A stretch of 64,000 bases of DNA from Bombus terrestris (lineage: Eukaryota; Arthropoda; Insecta; Hymenoptera; Apidae): positions 11,182,164 to 11,246,163 of the forward strand of contig NC_063274.1 of assembly GCF_910591885.1 (NCBI RefSeq), written 5' to 3'. Both the position numbers and the translations under genes were made by a program. Positions 12,835-26,820 of the stretch are shown here, piece after piece; within the stretch, counting starts at the first letter, position 1, and every line of letters starts with the position of its first letter. Under the pieces are notes generated by a model, which saw only the letters and a list, made by a program, of their open reading frames with translations, had not been told where the DNA came from and ran no database searches.

Positions 12835-15800
12835 CGGAGCATTCTGCCCGATAATCACTAGCTAGCTATACCGATGTACCAACGGCAAATTCTTCCGCGT
12901 TTTGCTTTAGGCGAGCATGCTCGTTCGTAAATAGCTGGACAGTAGATAATATACCGCTAGAAAAATTGATAAACGTCGGCCATTGTAGAAACTCGCGTAT
13001 CATCGTGACAAGACGCTACACAGGGTGACCGATAAATTACAATGCATTTATTACAAAGATGATGGCACTGCAAGATGATACAATAAAATAGAATAAATTT
13101 ATTTGAACGTAATTATTAACGTTAAATGAATAAATAAATTTTCTTCGTTCGTTCTCCCCATGATATCATCTTTATAATAAATATAGAAGGATTTAACGTA
13201 GATTTGCTTAGATGCAACTATTAAATTAACGTAACTGCGAATTTTTTGAGAATGATATAGTACTTTTTGAATAACGATGATGAAAATGCTTGACAAATTA
13301 TGTCAGGTTTGATAACATATTTATATTACATCTAATATATCACAGTGCACTAGCAAATATCATTACGTGTTTAAACTATAATTTATTAAAACGAAACAAA
13401 TAGTGGATATAAATAATCGAACATATGCTACCATAATCATTGGTATGAAGGCACAATACCAAAAATGTATCGACGCGTTGTCATTACAAAGAACTTATAA
13501 GGACCGAATAGTTCAAAGAACTGCATTCCAATGTCATACTGGGAGATATGCAATTCTTAAAACTCGCAATACAGTTATTGGTTGTATATTATAACGTCAT
13601 GGTACTGTTATTTCGGAAACTTAACAACTTCTTCATTCAACACGACCTATGCTTCTAGTTCTATACAAGTATCTCTATACAAGTAAGTAATAATGATTTC
13701 ATGTTTGAAACAATATTTTTCATTTATTCGATCACGAGAGTGATCATTATCATGTCGATTATATCGTAATATAACGAATACTTTGTGCGCAAAGTTGATG
13801 TTTAAAAGTCCGTCACAATTAAACGCGTGTAACTCAATTAAAATTATTATTTAATCGCGTCGTGTGTCCACGTTGAAACAACAGCGTGACGGTGAACCTA
13901 GATTCGCTCTGTTAAACTTGGTAATTGTTATTCTCGTTTTCTATTTGATAACAGAAACTTTTTTAGACTGGATGCTCGACATTCGAAGTTTCTCTCTTCT
14001 TCGCTTTTCTTTCTTAATCAAATTTTGGTAAAATAAAAGGATTTCTCGTAGCTCCTATCTATACTTTGATGCAGAATTGGAAAATTCGCTATATTCTTAT
14101 ATGAACTTCAGAAGTTGATTATTTTTTATTATATGAACTCTGGAAATTGACAAAAAGTTTATATAAATGAAAACCAATAAGAGTAAAGTTCGAACAAAAA
14201 AATACGCACGGATAAGAAGAAGAATGAATACAACAACATGTAAGAAGGATAGGTCAGTGATTAAAAATCGATTGAAATTACCACATGTCAAATCATATTA
14301 CGCGACGAAGAACGAACACGTTTTTAGTTTAGTAAGTTCGGCTCGCAAAGAAGAAACCCGTTACGATTGAGGACAGTGTTGTATAAATTTCGAGAGACGT
14401 CATTATGGGTACCACTCTTAAAAACTGGACATTGAAAGACTTTCAGAAAGTTCTATAGAACATGGCTATCGTTACATTAAAAATAACGTCGTACGTTAAA
14501 CACCTTCTGTCGGCGACTTTCGACGTTTACTTTCTCGATCAAGCCTGATCACAAGACATAGTTAGATATTACATTCGTGAACACAATATTACTTTTATTC
14601 CAAGCAATAATTGTCTGAGATTCATTTAACTAATCACGTCAATTTGATATTTACTTATTTCGTTACTTAAAATAAATCTAAATTAATCTCAGAGTGCCAC
14701 TCATATGAAATGCCGGTATATAGAGGTACATAACGAACGCGTTCAGCATGACGACACAATATTCTTATCAGGCATTGAAATCACTGGCATTGTATCGTCG
14801 TTAGTGACGTTAACATTATAATACATATTGCTAATACAATTATAATAATATTAAAAATATTACTCTTAATATGAAGAAGAATATTATAATATTATAATAA
14901 AACGTTATTATACGAGGTTAGTGAATGTTATTACGAATGCATAAAATACATGTTATTAAAATTTCTATTACCTCAATATAGACACGGACAAAAATTTCAG
15001 TTCCTTCTAACAATTATTCAGAATGTCTTATAAAACAAAATCGATATCATAACTATTTTCAACTCCTACTTCTCATATTTTGCAGAGGATTGAATAGAGA
15101 ATCATAATCTTTTATCAATTCACACAGAATTTTATGAAATAAGTTAGTCTGTGCCAATACTTCTATTCGTTACTCTATTTTTTTATTAATTTTAGGTTAG
15201 GACAAACGAGAAATTCATCGTGATATATCGATCGTTTCGGTACATTGGTTTGATCGTGGCGATCGATCGCGCACGAGTGAACAGAAATTCTGAAAATAAA
15301 AGTCGGAGAGAAGCAAGCAAACGGCATATAACGGGCAAAATTCATTCTAGACCGATTATTTTCACTTCCGTGGAAAAGAAAAGGGAAAGTGCACGTCGTT
15401 TCAGAACAAGAAACATCGAACATCTGTAATACGTAAAAAGAGATTCTTCATATGATCCGTTAAAATACACTTCGAAGAAGATAATTTTTCATTCATTAAG
15501 AACGATTACGAATAATCGTTGAGAATAATTTGAATTACATTTTTTCAAACATTTCCGTCAAATAAATTATCTTTTTATATGCCATATTCTATTATTATCA
15601 TATTAAATTTATTAATGTAATAAAGTTAATCTAGTTTTCAAACCATATAACGATTTACAGAATTATACGTACAGCCGAGAATTTTAAAAAATGTATGAGA
15701 TAATAAGATAATAATTTTGTAATACAGAAACATGCGTATTTAATTTGTGTACGAATAGTTTCATGGCTCACTGTATGTAGCTAATATCTATGTTCTACAA

Positions 15801-16260
15801 AATTGTGGCATTATAATAATATATAATATATAATAATAATATATAATAAAATATTTTATTGCCCGCAATGTATGAATGTATAAACTAAGTATATAAACTC
15901 ACTTGACTTTCCGGAGTTACATTCCTGGATAGGATGGAGAGTTCGTGGCATCGTTAAGTGAAATTTCTCGAATTTTTCATAGAACGGAATAATAGTTCAC
16001 CAGCACTCGCGTTTGTAAAATCTATCATGAAGACATTCAAATTAATCGTTGTTCATCCGCGTTGTATCACAACGAATCTTCTGTCAGAGTCGCTTGACTT
16101 CTGTCATTTCGACAACCATCACGAAACATCATATTTTTCTTGAAATTCTCGCTGCTCAATTCATTGTTTAGAACTCGAACGTTACTCTTTATTTACGTTT
16201 CTCTTGAAAATTTTCAAATTTGTTAGGTTAATTTATATTTTGCAACATTACATTTATTAT

Positions 16261-16394
16261 TTATTTACGCGTTATGAGTTTTGAAGAGCAAAAATAGTAA
16301 AGTATCGACTACTTGAGTATATGATGAAGTATAAATTTGTATTGTTTATTTGCACGTTATGGATTTTAAAGAGCAAAAGAAGCAAAGTATCGAA
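16261..16394. repeat. diverged direct repeat, two copies of about 49 bp
   Basis: The segment 16261-16309 (TTATTTACGCGTTATG...) recurs at 16346-16394 (TTATTTGCACGTTATG...). Both run through GAGCAAAA and end in AAAGTATCGA or CAAAGTATCGA. Roughly four in five bases match by eye. Both copies are in the same orientation, separated by 36 bases. Confidence 0.6.
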
Positions 16395-17502
16395 ACGTCA
16401 AATTGATGCGTGCCACTAACGCACGTGCACTGACTATAGTCAATCAGAAATCACGTGCAAACTATCTCGCGGAGGAACGACCTCCGAGACTACGGCTTCC
16501 AATCTCTTGACTACGAATGATCGACCTTCGGATAAATGGCGGCACTCGTGAACGCTCCGTGATCACAAGTGTTGACTACACTGGACTACGATGCTAAGAT
16601 GAACCAAGTAAAACGGTCCCAGAGTTTAGTTCTAGGTAGGAGGAGCCTACATACTTGCTTTCAATTCTCCTTAATACCTTCTCTCTTGCAACTTCAGAAA
16701 GAAAAAGAGTGAGAATATACCTAAGTGTGTGTCGAATATGCATGTGTGCGTGTAAAGGTAAGCTGCGAGTGGATATTATCTTCCTCTTTTTCGAAGGTAA
16801 GATAAGGAACGAGAGATTGGAAGTGCAAGAGAGAAAGTTGTAGAAATGATTACGATACAACAACAAATATTTCAAAGGCATCCACTTTCGTTTTATCAAA
16901 AATTTGAAACTTGTTATTTATCGTAGACTTCACGTGTACAATAATGTAAATGCAGTTTTATAAACGACAATAATTCCATGTATATAAAATCTTGTACTTT
17001 TATTGACAAATTACAATATTGTTTAAATAATGTTCATTACATTGCTGGTCCAGAAAAACTGTAAATATACTTCATAAAGCTTAATTTTAGTATTGCAGTA
17101 AATCTAGAGTACATTAGCGACAAATGACTCATAAGGCTAAAGCTATTTCACATAATTTCCATAGTGATTTTACTGTTTTTATATGCTAAATCAACATACT
17201 TTCATTGTGTTTAAAAAATGGATTGCTGTTCGTTATATCAGATATAGATAAAAATTATCTATTCATTTAAACACTGGTCATGCAAGAAAAAGGAAATAAA
17301 TTAAATTATATTGAAACTTAAATATTGATATCAAAGATAAATCTTTATAATAAGATCAGTCTTTTTTATCCATGATCTTGTAGTGTTCAACGTTAATTCT
17401 CAAATGAAACATTTCTTAAGAAATTAATAACACCATAGTCTTTTCTTAAGATATATCCTCAGAAGGCAATTTCTCATCAAATAATCCGATAGTATCTCAT
17501 TG

Positions 17503-18730
17503 TCACTTTTTTTTAGAACCAAAACCTGAGAAACCCATTATCGCTGCCATTTCATCTGAAGGTCCACCATTGTCTTCATTAATTTCTTCAATTTTTCTTT
17601 TCTTGTCTTTCCTCTTCTCCTTTCTGTACTCTTTTATCTTCTCTTCCTGTGGACAATAAAAAATATTTGATTATGAAAACTTAGGTAATAAATAAAGCAT
17701 ACTTGCACAAAAGGAATACAAGGGATAAAACAAACCTCTTCCTTTAATTCTTTTACTCTCTGTTCTAAATCATAATCCTTCTTTTTTTCTTCTAATTTCT
17801 TTTTGTTCGTTGCAAAGCGTGCTTTAACCTGCTCTAATGTAGATCGTTCTATTTTCATTGACATACCCAAATTACGTTGATCTGAAAGATGATTATTTAA
17901 GCAATTAATATCTACTGAAGTATACAAAATAACATAATAATGTAATAAAATAAAAAATAATGTATATAGTTGATTACGTTTTGTGCCATTGATGTGATCT
18001 AAGAAATTAATAGAATCCTTGACAACACAATCGCAAACATTGCAATAGTACCTGTAAGTATAATACATTTACATGAATTAGAATTTTGTATCTTATATTT
18101 CATATAAAAGAGACTTTTTAAAATTTATTTTTACCCTCCAGTTTGTGATGATGGTGTATTTTTATTAATAACAACACTTTTTCCTAATTTAGATTCAAGA
18201 TCAACTTTATAATCCCTTTGTTTGAGCAACTCTCTTTTTACTGCAGGTTGTTTTGGAATTCCCAACTCTTCTTCAGCAATCTCATCCTGAAGACGCTGAA
18301 GTGCTATTCTTTCGTACTCTTCTCTGTTCCATTTTCTCCTATGATCATCAGGTCGCTAAAAAAGTTAATTTACTACGTTATTTAAATAAACTGATACCAA
18401 TAAAGTATAAAAGACATATAAAATCTTAGTTACGAATATGAAAAATTGTGCACTTTCCTTGTATATATGCATATAAACACATATAGATATATATTATAAG
18501 CTGTATTCATGATTTAATTTCCCTTTTTTCTCATCATATCGAAATTAATAACACCATGTTTAAAATATTATTATTTTTACTACTTTAACATGAAAGTTAG
18601 GTTAGGAAATACAATAAACGGTGTTTTTAATCGAAATCGTACAAATTACTTTAATGATAAAAATACATTAACGGAATTTAGTATGAAACTTCATATGTAT
18701 GAAGATTATTTAAATCCTTACCATAGACAT
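17503..18730 (-). CDS. ZMAT2: ZMAT2 / Snu23 U1-type zinc-finger splicing factor
   Basis: Component of the spliceosomal U4/U6.U5 tri-snRNP and B complex, acting in 5' splice-site activation in the nucleus. Five exons join in frame: 18722-18730, 18135-18355, 17978-18051, 17736-17881 and 17503-17646, giving 197 residues, close to the 199 of the human protein. The first coding exon is only 9 nt (ATG TCT ATG) before a GTAAGG donor. The N-terminal region has RRKWNREEYERIA and then KRELLKQRDYKVDLESKLGK. The matrin-type C2H2 finger reads YYCNVCDCVVKDSINFLDHI with its second His at the exon 2/3 boundary (TKHQRNLGMSM). The tail is a Lys/Glu-rich coiled coil ending near IMGFSGFGSKKK. All exon junctions preserve phase and the match to the family is near full length. 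Neighbour: adenosine kinase on the same strand, 1.1 kb upstream. Confidence 0.95.
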
Positions 18731-19844
18731 TTTCAAAATTCTTAATTTCAATCAAGTCTATTACACATAGAAAAATAAATTATTTTCCTCGCTTCGTTTT
18801 ACTTGCACTAAGGGCACACTTCTATTGCGCCATTTTGTATTTGAGTATCCGTGAATTTAAATATACCTGCTTTCATGAAAAAATATTTCATAACATTTTA
18901 TTATACTTAAATTAAAGCGCAAACATGATTAGAAATTCATTAACTTTCTCCCTTGTTATATTTTTTGACTGACAGTACGTTCATTAAAATTAACGTTTTA
19001 TATATTTTGGAATTAATAGTTTATTGATTAAAATAAAATATTGAATAAAATAAAATAATATTTTTAAAAATATTAAATTTTGTATTTATTTTTTTAATAA
19101 TTTCTCACTCTTTTTTCAATAAGATATTGAAACAATATAGAAATAAATACCAATCGAATATGTTTGTATTTAACCTTAAAATTGTATAGAAAAAAATTAC
19201 TTTAACTGGATTAAAAAATATCTTATGATTATCAATAAAGAGATATTTTCCAAAATAATTTTATTTGTAAAAATAAATTTGTACAATACTTTTGTACATT
19301 AGTTTTTATAGATATAGCATTTTTCCCAGTGTATAATAATCTTTATCGGTTAAACTCTCTGTTTAAAAATTTAAACTATAAGATTTTGTACAATACAATA
19401 TGACAAACATTTATATATCTGAGCAAAATTATACATTTTGTTCTTTTTATTAATGTTAATAAAAATTTGTTTAAGATATTGTATTCTACCATTTTTAAAA
19501 TACAATTAACGATATAAGTAAATCCCTTGGCACCAATCTATATGATAGATATACGATATGACTTTTTTCACAATAAAAACAATGATTATTTTTAGATTTT
19601 ATAAATCTAACATTGATATAACATATTAAATAAACTAAAACTTTGTTTCTACAACAATCGTATAACAGTTGTAGATAAAGCTACAATACAGTTAAGATAT
19701 AAACATAAATATGAAGCTTTATATTTCTATTATCACAACAATTCTTTTTCTAATAAAACTCTGAGTAAAAGTTACTCGTAGAATTTCACATGAGATAGAT
19801 AAGTACTGTTTAATGATGAACCGTCTCGTTTGTAATAAACATTG
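18731..19844. other. intergenic, A+T-rich
   Basis: Spacer between the start of ZMAT2 and the stop of adenosine kinase. Most is plain A+T-rich sequence, presumably the adenosine kinase 3' UTR plus the ZMAT2 promoter. No open frame or repeat of note was seen. Confidence 0.5.
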
Positions 19845-21509
19845 TTATTCTAATAAATCTGGTGGTACATTATCTGGTAGTGTAATACCAAGTTTGGTTA
19901 CCATAAATGATGCTACTTTGCAACCATATTCTAAGCAATATTTTGGTTTCCATCGAGCTAAAACGCCGGCTAGAAAACCAGCTGCCAAAGCATCACCAGC
20001 ACCTGTGGTGTCTACAACAGGAGCCTTTGGTTTAATTGGTTGTACCTGAATAAAATATAAACGAATTTTCATTCAGTCTCGTAACTTAGGACATTGTTTC
20101 TCTCTTTGTAACATACTTGAACAGATTGACTTCTTCCCCAAACAGTAATTGCTGGAGCTGAGCCACCTTGAGTCATAACAAATACTCCCCCATGACGCAA
20201 CCAATCTTCATTGACTGTGTTACAAACATTAACTGTAATTCTCTTTAAACTATTCAGTAAAAATGGTATATCTGTTACATCTTCATATGTAACATTTAAT
20301 GATTGAGCCAGAGCTTCCATTTCTCTTGCATTACCAAATACAATATTTGCATATCCTACCATTTCACAAATTGCTATGTGATGATCCTACAAAAGTTGAT
20401 TTAATATTATTATTAATTTCTAATTACTATAATTAATAATTACTCTAGATATAATAATTTTGTCATTTCATTGATTGAAACTACTAGTTAAAATTTAGAA
20501 TATTTATGTACATTAAATATATATGTTCCATTTAAGTTGAAAGCAATAATTATGTCTCTCTCTTCTGCTTGTTTAACAAGGTCTTTTACTAAAGGAAAAC
20601 TGTGTGCTAGGAAAAATCCTTCAATATAAATTATTTTTATTGTATCTAATGATAAACTGGTTTTCTTAAGGTCATCTAGAGTATATACACTAGCAGCTCC
20701 TATATTTGCAACAAGACTACGAGTTGATTCACTTGTCAGGGCTATGCAATGTCCTGTAGGTAAAGTTGGATGAATTGCATATCTGTAAAAATATGTACAT
20801 TTAAAAACATATCATAAGCAGAATAAACTGAGACAGAAGATTTAAAGCATCTACAAACCTGACATCCACACCTGCTGATCTAACTAAGATCTCCAACATT
20901 TTCCCCCCTGAATCATTTCCAAGTCCTCCACAATATATAGTATATTGATTTTGATGAGTTTCATCGCAAAGCCATTGTAAAACTCTCATTGAATTTTGTG
21001 CTGATCCTCCAGCACTGAATCTATGTCGTGATCTATTTCATATATATCATTAATGACATTTAAATTGTTAGTAATGTAATTGTATTGTTTTCTTTTATAA
21101 TAATGATACTAATAAACAAACAATATTAATTGAATTAAAAGAATTTGTAAATAAATATTAAAATGACAATGTTTGCACTGTATATTTTTTACACAAACAA
21201 ATCAATTACATTCATATTTTGATTTTTAAATCACAGGAAAAGATAAATACTTGTATAAAATATACACAATGTAAACATATAACATGTATTAACAAATATA
21301 CTTATTAACTCTAGTGGTAAATCCGCCAGCAACTCCTGCATTTTTTCAACAGGAAGTTCTATTTCTCCATCCGTAGGAAGATTGAACTTTTTCAACAAAT
21401 CATCATTTTTTATTGTTACATAAACATCCAGCAAAGGATTGCCAAAAGCTATAATAGCTGGACAATCCAGTTTTGCAATAGATCTTCTTAATGAAACTTT
21501 TTCAACCAT
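19845..21509 (-). CDS. Adk: adenosine kinase
   Basis: PfkB-family sugar kinase that phosphorylates adenosine to AMP with ATP, limiting adenosine and feeding methyl-cycle recycling. Exons: 21509 to about 21310, about 21014-21032 down to 20859, 20782-20512, 20386-20117 and 20045-19845. About 367 residues, slightly longer than the 345-362 usual for the family. Landmarks: N-terminal AFGNPLLDVYV, the AGGSAQNS substrate-binding segment, GGLGNDSGG, a VFGNAREMEAL segment, and near the C-terminus the PfkB signature DTTGAGDALAAGFLAG with its catalytic Asp. The exon 1/2 junction is uncertain. The donor GTATAT at 21301 breaks frame, whereas a GTTAAT donor at 21309 keeps it with any of three acceptors (exon 2 starting at 21014, 21020 or 21032). 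It is head-to-head with NAT10, whose ATG is 827 bp away. Confidence 0.93.
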
Positions 21510-22335
21510 TTTTTATAAATATACTACAGGGCTACATTTATAAATAAATTTCAATAAATTATTTATTATTAACCTATGACATATTTACGTGTGTTATAAT
21601 TATAAATATTCGACATGCACTTTGCAGTTCTTAAAAACAATAATATTTGAAACCAGCTGAAATATGTTTATGACAAGAAGTACAACTAATAGTTACGTTA
21701 TTTATCTAAAAGTACTTTAAATAAATTAAAAATATTTTTTTAATATTCACTTCATATAATATAAAAGTTCTCAAATATTTTTTTTATAAAAATATTCATG
21801 TTTTTATTAATAATATGTAATCGTGGAAAAAATCAATTACATGTGATATGCTTTATATATTTTTGCTCTACTTAAGATCCACGTAAAGATTACTACCCTT
21901 CAAAATACCTTTAAATATATAATTATGCTTCCTGCTTTTTATTAAATAAATAATAAAAATCTTTGTTCGTGTTATAATCATATATGTATAGTCATATTAT
22001 TGATACCTGAGTAAAAAAATATATAAATTTCACATACTATTCAATTTTAATATGAATCGAGTCTAAATATTTAATTTTCGTCTACTTTTAATGTATTATG
22101 TATTATTGTGTTAGAATTAAATCGTATAGCTATAAAAATTAATGGTTTTTACACTATTTATTTTTCATAATAATTAAATGTTTTCATGAAAATATGTAGT
22201 GACAATTTATTGTACATGTGGGTTAACATTAAGGGTATAAGATAGATGCGCGCATTGTGATTTAAACATATACTGTGCGCGTGGTACACGTTTTCGAATA
22301 AAATTTAGACAAGAAAGAAGCATTTTATTCTCAAA
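21510..22335. promoter_or_regulatory. shared upstream region of Adk and NAT10
   Basis: An 826-bp divergent intergenic region. Just upstream of the NAT10 start are G+C-rich motifs (TGCGCGCAT near 22247 and TGCGCGTGG near 22276) in otherwise A+T-rich DNA, resembling NRF-1/Ewg-type sites. No TATA box was convincing. The regulatory role is inference. Confidence 0.35.
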
Positions 22336-25300
22336 ATGGTTCGAAAAAAGATAGATAATCGTGTTCGTGTTTTAATTGAAAATGGTGTTGTTACGGGACA
22401 TAGAACAATGTTTATTGTTATTGGTGAGAAAGCACGAGATCAGGTTAGTATACATTAGATTTGTAAATAATAAATATATAAGTGTATAATTAAATTTCTG
22501 TTATATATTGATGTTAATTTATATGTGTTAATAAATTTTTAAAATTTTAAACTTACAATTTTTTATTAGATTGTTTTACTACATCATATGTTATCAAAGA
22601 CTATTGTAAAAGCTAGACCTTCCGTTCTTTGGTGTTATAAGAAAGATTTAGGCTTTAGTAGTCATAGAAAGAAGCGAATGAAATCGATACAAAAGAAAGT
22701 TAGATCAGGAAAATTGGATGTAAATGAAGATGATCCATTTGAATTATTTGTTGTTTCTACTAATATACGATATTGTTATTATCACGAAACACATAAAATA
22801 TTGGGGAACACATATGGCATGTGTGTTTTACAAGTAAGTTTCCCATTTGTTTAAGTTGAACATAAATGATCACTTTAACAGAAAATAATTTTTCTTAGGA
22901 CTTTGAAGCAATTACACCAAATTTGTTAGCACGAACTATTGAAACTATTGAAGGAGGAGGACTTATTGTATTTCTTTTACAATCAATAAACTCCTTAAAA
23001 CAATTATATACCATGAATATGGATGTACATAAAAGATTTCGTACAGAAGCACATAAAGTATATCATTAATTTTTATTTTATTAGTTTATAAATAGATTTG
23101 TTTAATTTGAACAATAGTTTTAAGTAACTTGTAAACTAATAACATTTTAACTAACTTAAATAATTTCTTAATATTTTTTATTTAATTCTAGGATGTTGTT
23201 GGTCGATTTAATGAAAGATTTTTATTATCTCTTGCTTCATGCAAAAGATGTTTAGTTGTTGATGATCAATTGAATGTATTACCATTATCATCACACAATT
23301 TAAAGATTGAATCCATAGAAAAACCGACCTCTTCTGAAAATTTATCAGAATTAGATGCATTGAAAGAAAGTTTAAAAGATACACAACCTATTTCTTCTCT
23401 TGTTAATTGTTGCAAAACAATTGATCAGGTTTAATACATAAAATAAATAAATATGTATATTTTGGTAAAATATATGATATATAAGATATATTAATATTTT
23501 TAGGCAAAGGCGCTTCTTAAATTTATTGAATGCATATCAGAAAAAACATTGAGATCCACTGTTTCCTTAACTGCAGCCAGAGGTCGTGGAAAGTCTGCAG
23601 CATTAGGTTTAGCTGTTGCTGGTGCCATAACATTTGGTTATTCAAACATTTACATTTCAAGTCCAAGTCCAGAAAATTTGAATACGTTATTTGAATTCGT
23701 TTTTAAAGGTAAATATTAAAAGGTAATGTCATATTTCAATATAGTAAAATTTTATTTTATATTTTTAGGATTTGATGCATTAGGATATCAAGAACATCTT
23801 GATTATGGACTTGTACAATCTACAAATCCTGAATTTAATAAAGCTACTGTACGTGTAAATGTCTTTCGAGATCACAGGCAAACAATTCAGGTATACTTTT
23901 AATATATAAGATCAGTTTGCCAAAGTAATAATGTAAATATAATTGACAAGAAATCTATTTTTCTTAGTACATTCATCCTACTGATGCCCACAAATTAAGT
24001 CAAGCTGAATTACTTGTAATTGATGAAGCTGCAGCAATACCTCTCCCTTATGTGAAAGTTATGCTTGGTCCTTATTTAATATTTCTTGCATCAACTATTA
24101 ATGGGTAATTATATCTTATGTTTCAATTATCTTTTTACTCATGGTTTAATATTTATATACAACTTATACTTATATTTTTAATAGATATGAGGGAACAGGT
24201 AGATCTTTATCATTAAAACTATTACAACAACTAAGAAGTCAAACTATAGGCTCAAATAGTCATGAGAAACAACAAAATGAAAAGATTATTATTGGAAGGC
24301 AGCTACATGAACTGACTTTAGAGGAATCTATTCGTTATAAACCAGGAGATTCTGTTGAGCAATGGCTGTGCGATTTATTATGTTTAAATGCTACAACAAA
24401 TACACCTATATTATCTGGATGCCCACCTCCTGATATGTGTCAGCTATATTACATAAATAGGTAATTAAGTTTTTAACAATAATTACTATTTTGTATAATG
24501 TTTAGTGTTTCATATTATTACATTCTTTTTTTAGAGATACCTTATTTTCTTATCATAAAGCATCTGAATTATTTTTGCAAAGATTGGTAGCTCTTTATGT
24601 CGCCTCGCACTATAAGGTAAATATATTCTTTCATTCCTTTAAAGTTTGAATAGACATAGAATTTCTAATGTTTCAGAATAGTCCAAATGATTTACAAATG
24701 ATGTCTGATGCGCCAGCACATCATTTATTTTGTCTTTTGGGTCCAATAGATTCAAACAAAAAAACGTTACCTGAGGTATTAGTAGTTATTCAAGTGAGTA
24801 ATATAATATTATATATATATATAATGTAACTTCAATACTTCTGGTAGTTGTAATATTTCTATAATGCGTAGATTTGCTTAGAAGGTGAGGTAAGTAAAAA
24901 TACTATAAATGATGGACTAGTTCGGGGGCGTAGAGCAGCTGGTGATCTTATACCATGGACTATTGCTCAACAATATCAAGATCAAGATTTTCCGGCGTTG
25001 GCTGGAGCACGTATTGTCCGCATTGCAACACATCCCGAGTATCAGGGAGTAAGTGTATATCATTATATAAATCAATGAAAGTAATTTGTACTCAATAAAT
25101 ATTTTGATATAGATGGGATATGGTGCTAGAGCATTGGAATTATTGAAACAATATTACGAAATGAAAATACTGAATATTAACGAAACACTGTCAGAAACAT
25201 GCACAACACAAATATCAAAAGTTCAAGATGAAGAAGTGAATTTGTTAGAAGAAAGATTAGGTAACTGCACAAATTTATTGTACTATATACTAAACATTAT

Positions 25301-26672
25301 ATAATTTTAATTTATGCTATTAATTTTATATTAATTATCTTTTAGAACCTCGAGCTTCTCTTCCACCACTCCTTTTAAAACTAAGCGAAAGACGCCCAGA
25401 AAGTTTGGATTATATTGGAGTGTCTTTTGGGGTTACAGAACCTCTCTTAAAATTTTGGAAAAGAGCTAGTTTTGTACCAGTATATTTAAGGTCAGCATTA
25501 ATGTTTACTAATATTATTACATCACATATTAAACAAAAGTAAATTTTCTTTCTTTAGGCAAACAACAAATGATATTACAGGTGAACATTCATGTATTATG
25601 TTATACAAAATAAATTCTGAACAAGATGTTAAGTGGCTACAAGCATACTGGAATGACTTTCGTAAACGATTTATAAATCTGTTGTCTATATCATTTAACA
25701 TGTATTCGTCCTCATTGGCTTTAAGTATATTGATTAACAAATCGGTTACATCAGAGATTACAAGTTAGTGCATTTTTAATGATATATTTGCCTTGATGTT
25801 TATATTTGTGTCTATAATATATATAATTGCTTTCTTTAGCATTGACAAAAGATATATTAGATATTTATTTTACATCTTACGACCTAAAACGTTTAACCAT
25901 GTATAGTAATAATATGGCGGACTATCATTTAATAATGGATTTATTGCCATCATTAGCACGTACATACTTTTTAAACATGATGGGTGATACTAATCTATCG
26001 GCAGTGCAATCGGTATTTATGATGTTTATAATGTCGCTAATAACATTGAAATAATTGTATTTAAATATAACTTTTTATGATATTTATTAATGTTCCTATT
26101 TTTATTCTTAGGCAATTTTATTAGGATTAGGCTTGCAACACAAAACTGTTGATAAATTAGCAGAAGAATTAGATTTACCACCAACACAGCTACTTGGTTT
26201 ATTCAATCGTACAATACGTAAATTTGTACAATGCCTTAATAGAATAGCAGAGAATTTTATTGAAACCACCATGATGAAAATGGAAACTGATAATGAAAAA
26301 GTGCAATTGAATCCCATCAATGGACAAAGTTTGTACGATGAATTAGAATCTGCAGCTAAGGTTTGAATTTTCTTTACAATATCAAATATATTAAATATTT
26401 TTTATAATAACATTTATTATATTATATAAATTTCATTTTAGGAACTAAAAGCAAAACAAAAAGCTGAATTGGAAAAATTGAAAAGAGAAGACTTAGAACA
26501 ATATGCAATTAAAGGGACAGAAACTGATTGGAATAATGCACTTTCGGGAAAGAAAAGTAAGCATCTTATATCTATAAAAAGTGGAGAGAAGAGAGGAGGA
26601 GAAGATGATAATGCTTCGGAAATTCCGAAGAAACAATTTAAGAAAAAAAAAAGACGTTCTTTCAAAACTTAA
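22336..26672 (+). CDS. NAT10: RNA cytidine acetyltransferase NAT10 / Kre33
   Basis: Nucleolar enzyme that forms N4-acetylcytidine in 18S rRNA and tRNA using acetyl-CoA and ATP; needed for small-subunit processing. Seventeen exons join without a phase error (22336-22443, 22570-22833, 22899-23057, 23192-23428, 23504-23708, 23769-23890, 23968-24104, 24185-24460, 24535-24616, 24677-24793, 24872-25048, 25113-25260, 25346-25490, 25558-25763, 25840-26012, 26112-26360, 26442-26672) to give 1,011 residues; human NAT10 has 1,025. The N-terminal block starts MVRKKIDNRVRVLIENGV. The helicase part has the P-loop TAARGRGKSAALG (about residues 279-291) and Walker B-like IDEAAAIPLP. The GNAT part has VRIATHPEYQGMGYGARAL (about 618-636) for acetyl-CoA binding. 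The tail is a Lys-rich nucleolar-type sequence. A poly(A) signal AATAAA lies at 26702. Confidence 0.97.
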
Positions 26673-26820
26673 TTGGTGTAAATATATAACCTATAAAATT
26701 TAATAAATGATTATATATCATAATATTTATTTATCCTTACTCTATTTTAATAAAAGATGTATTTTGAGATAAAGGAAGATAGTTAAAAAATATCTACATT
26801 ACGGATTAAACTACAAAATT

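Larger units (their letters stand above)
10980..17502. other. gene-poor A+T-rich stretch with islands
   Basis: No gene can be supported. Islands of higher G+C occur at about 11,500-11,900, 12,600-13,020, 15,200-15,420 and 16,430-16,840. The island at 11,566-11,872 is open on both strands: two overlapping minus frames and a short plus frame starting MSRGRGGGW with a hydrophobic segment. The remaining sequence, including the 3' flank of ZMAT2 from about 16,950, is plain A+T-rich DNA. Confidence 0.4.

Noticed and set aside
12380..13030. ACACCCTGTAT near 12,390 and ACACAGGGTGACC near 13,019 as inverted ends of a DNA transposon
   Set aside because: Only about eight to ten bases match, with no target duplication or inner similarity visible; too short to support an element.
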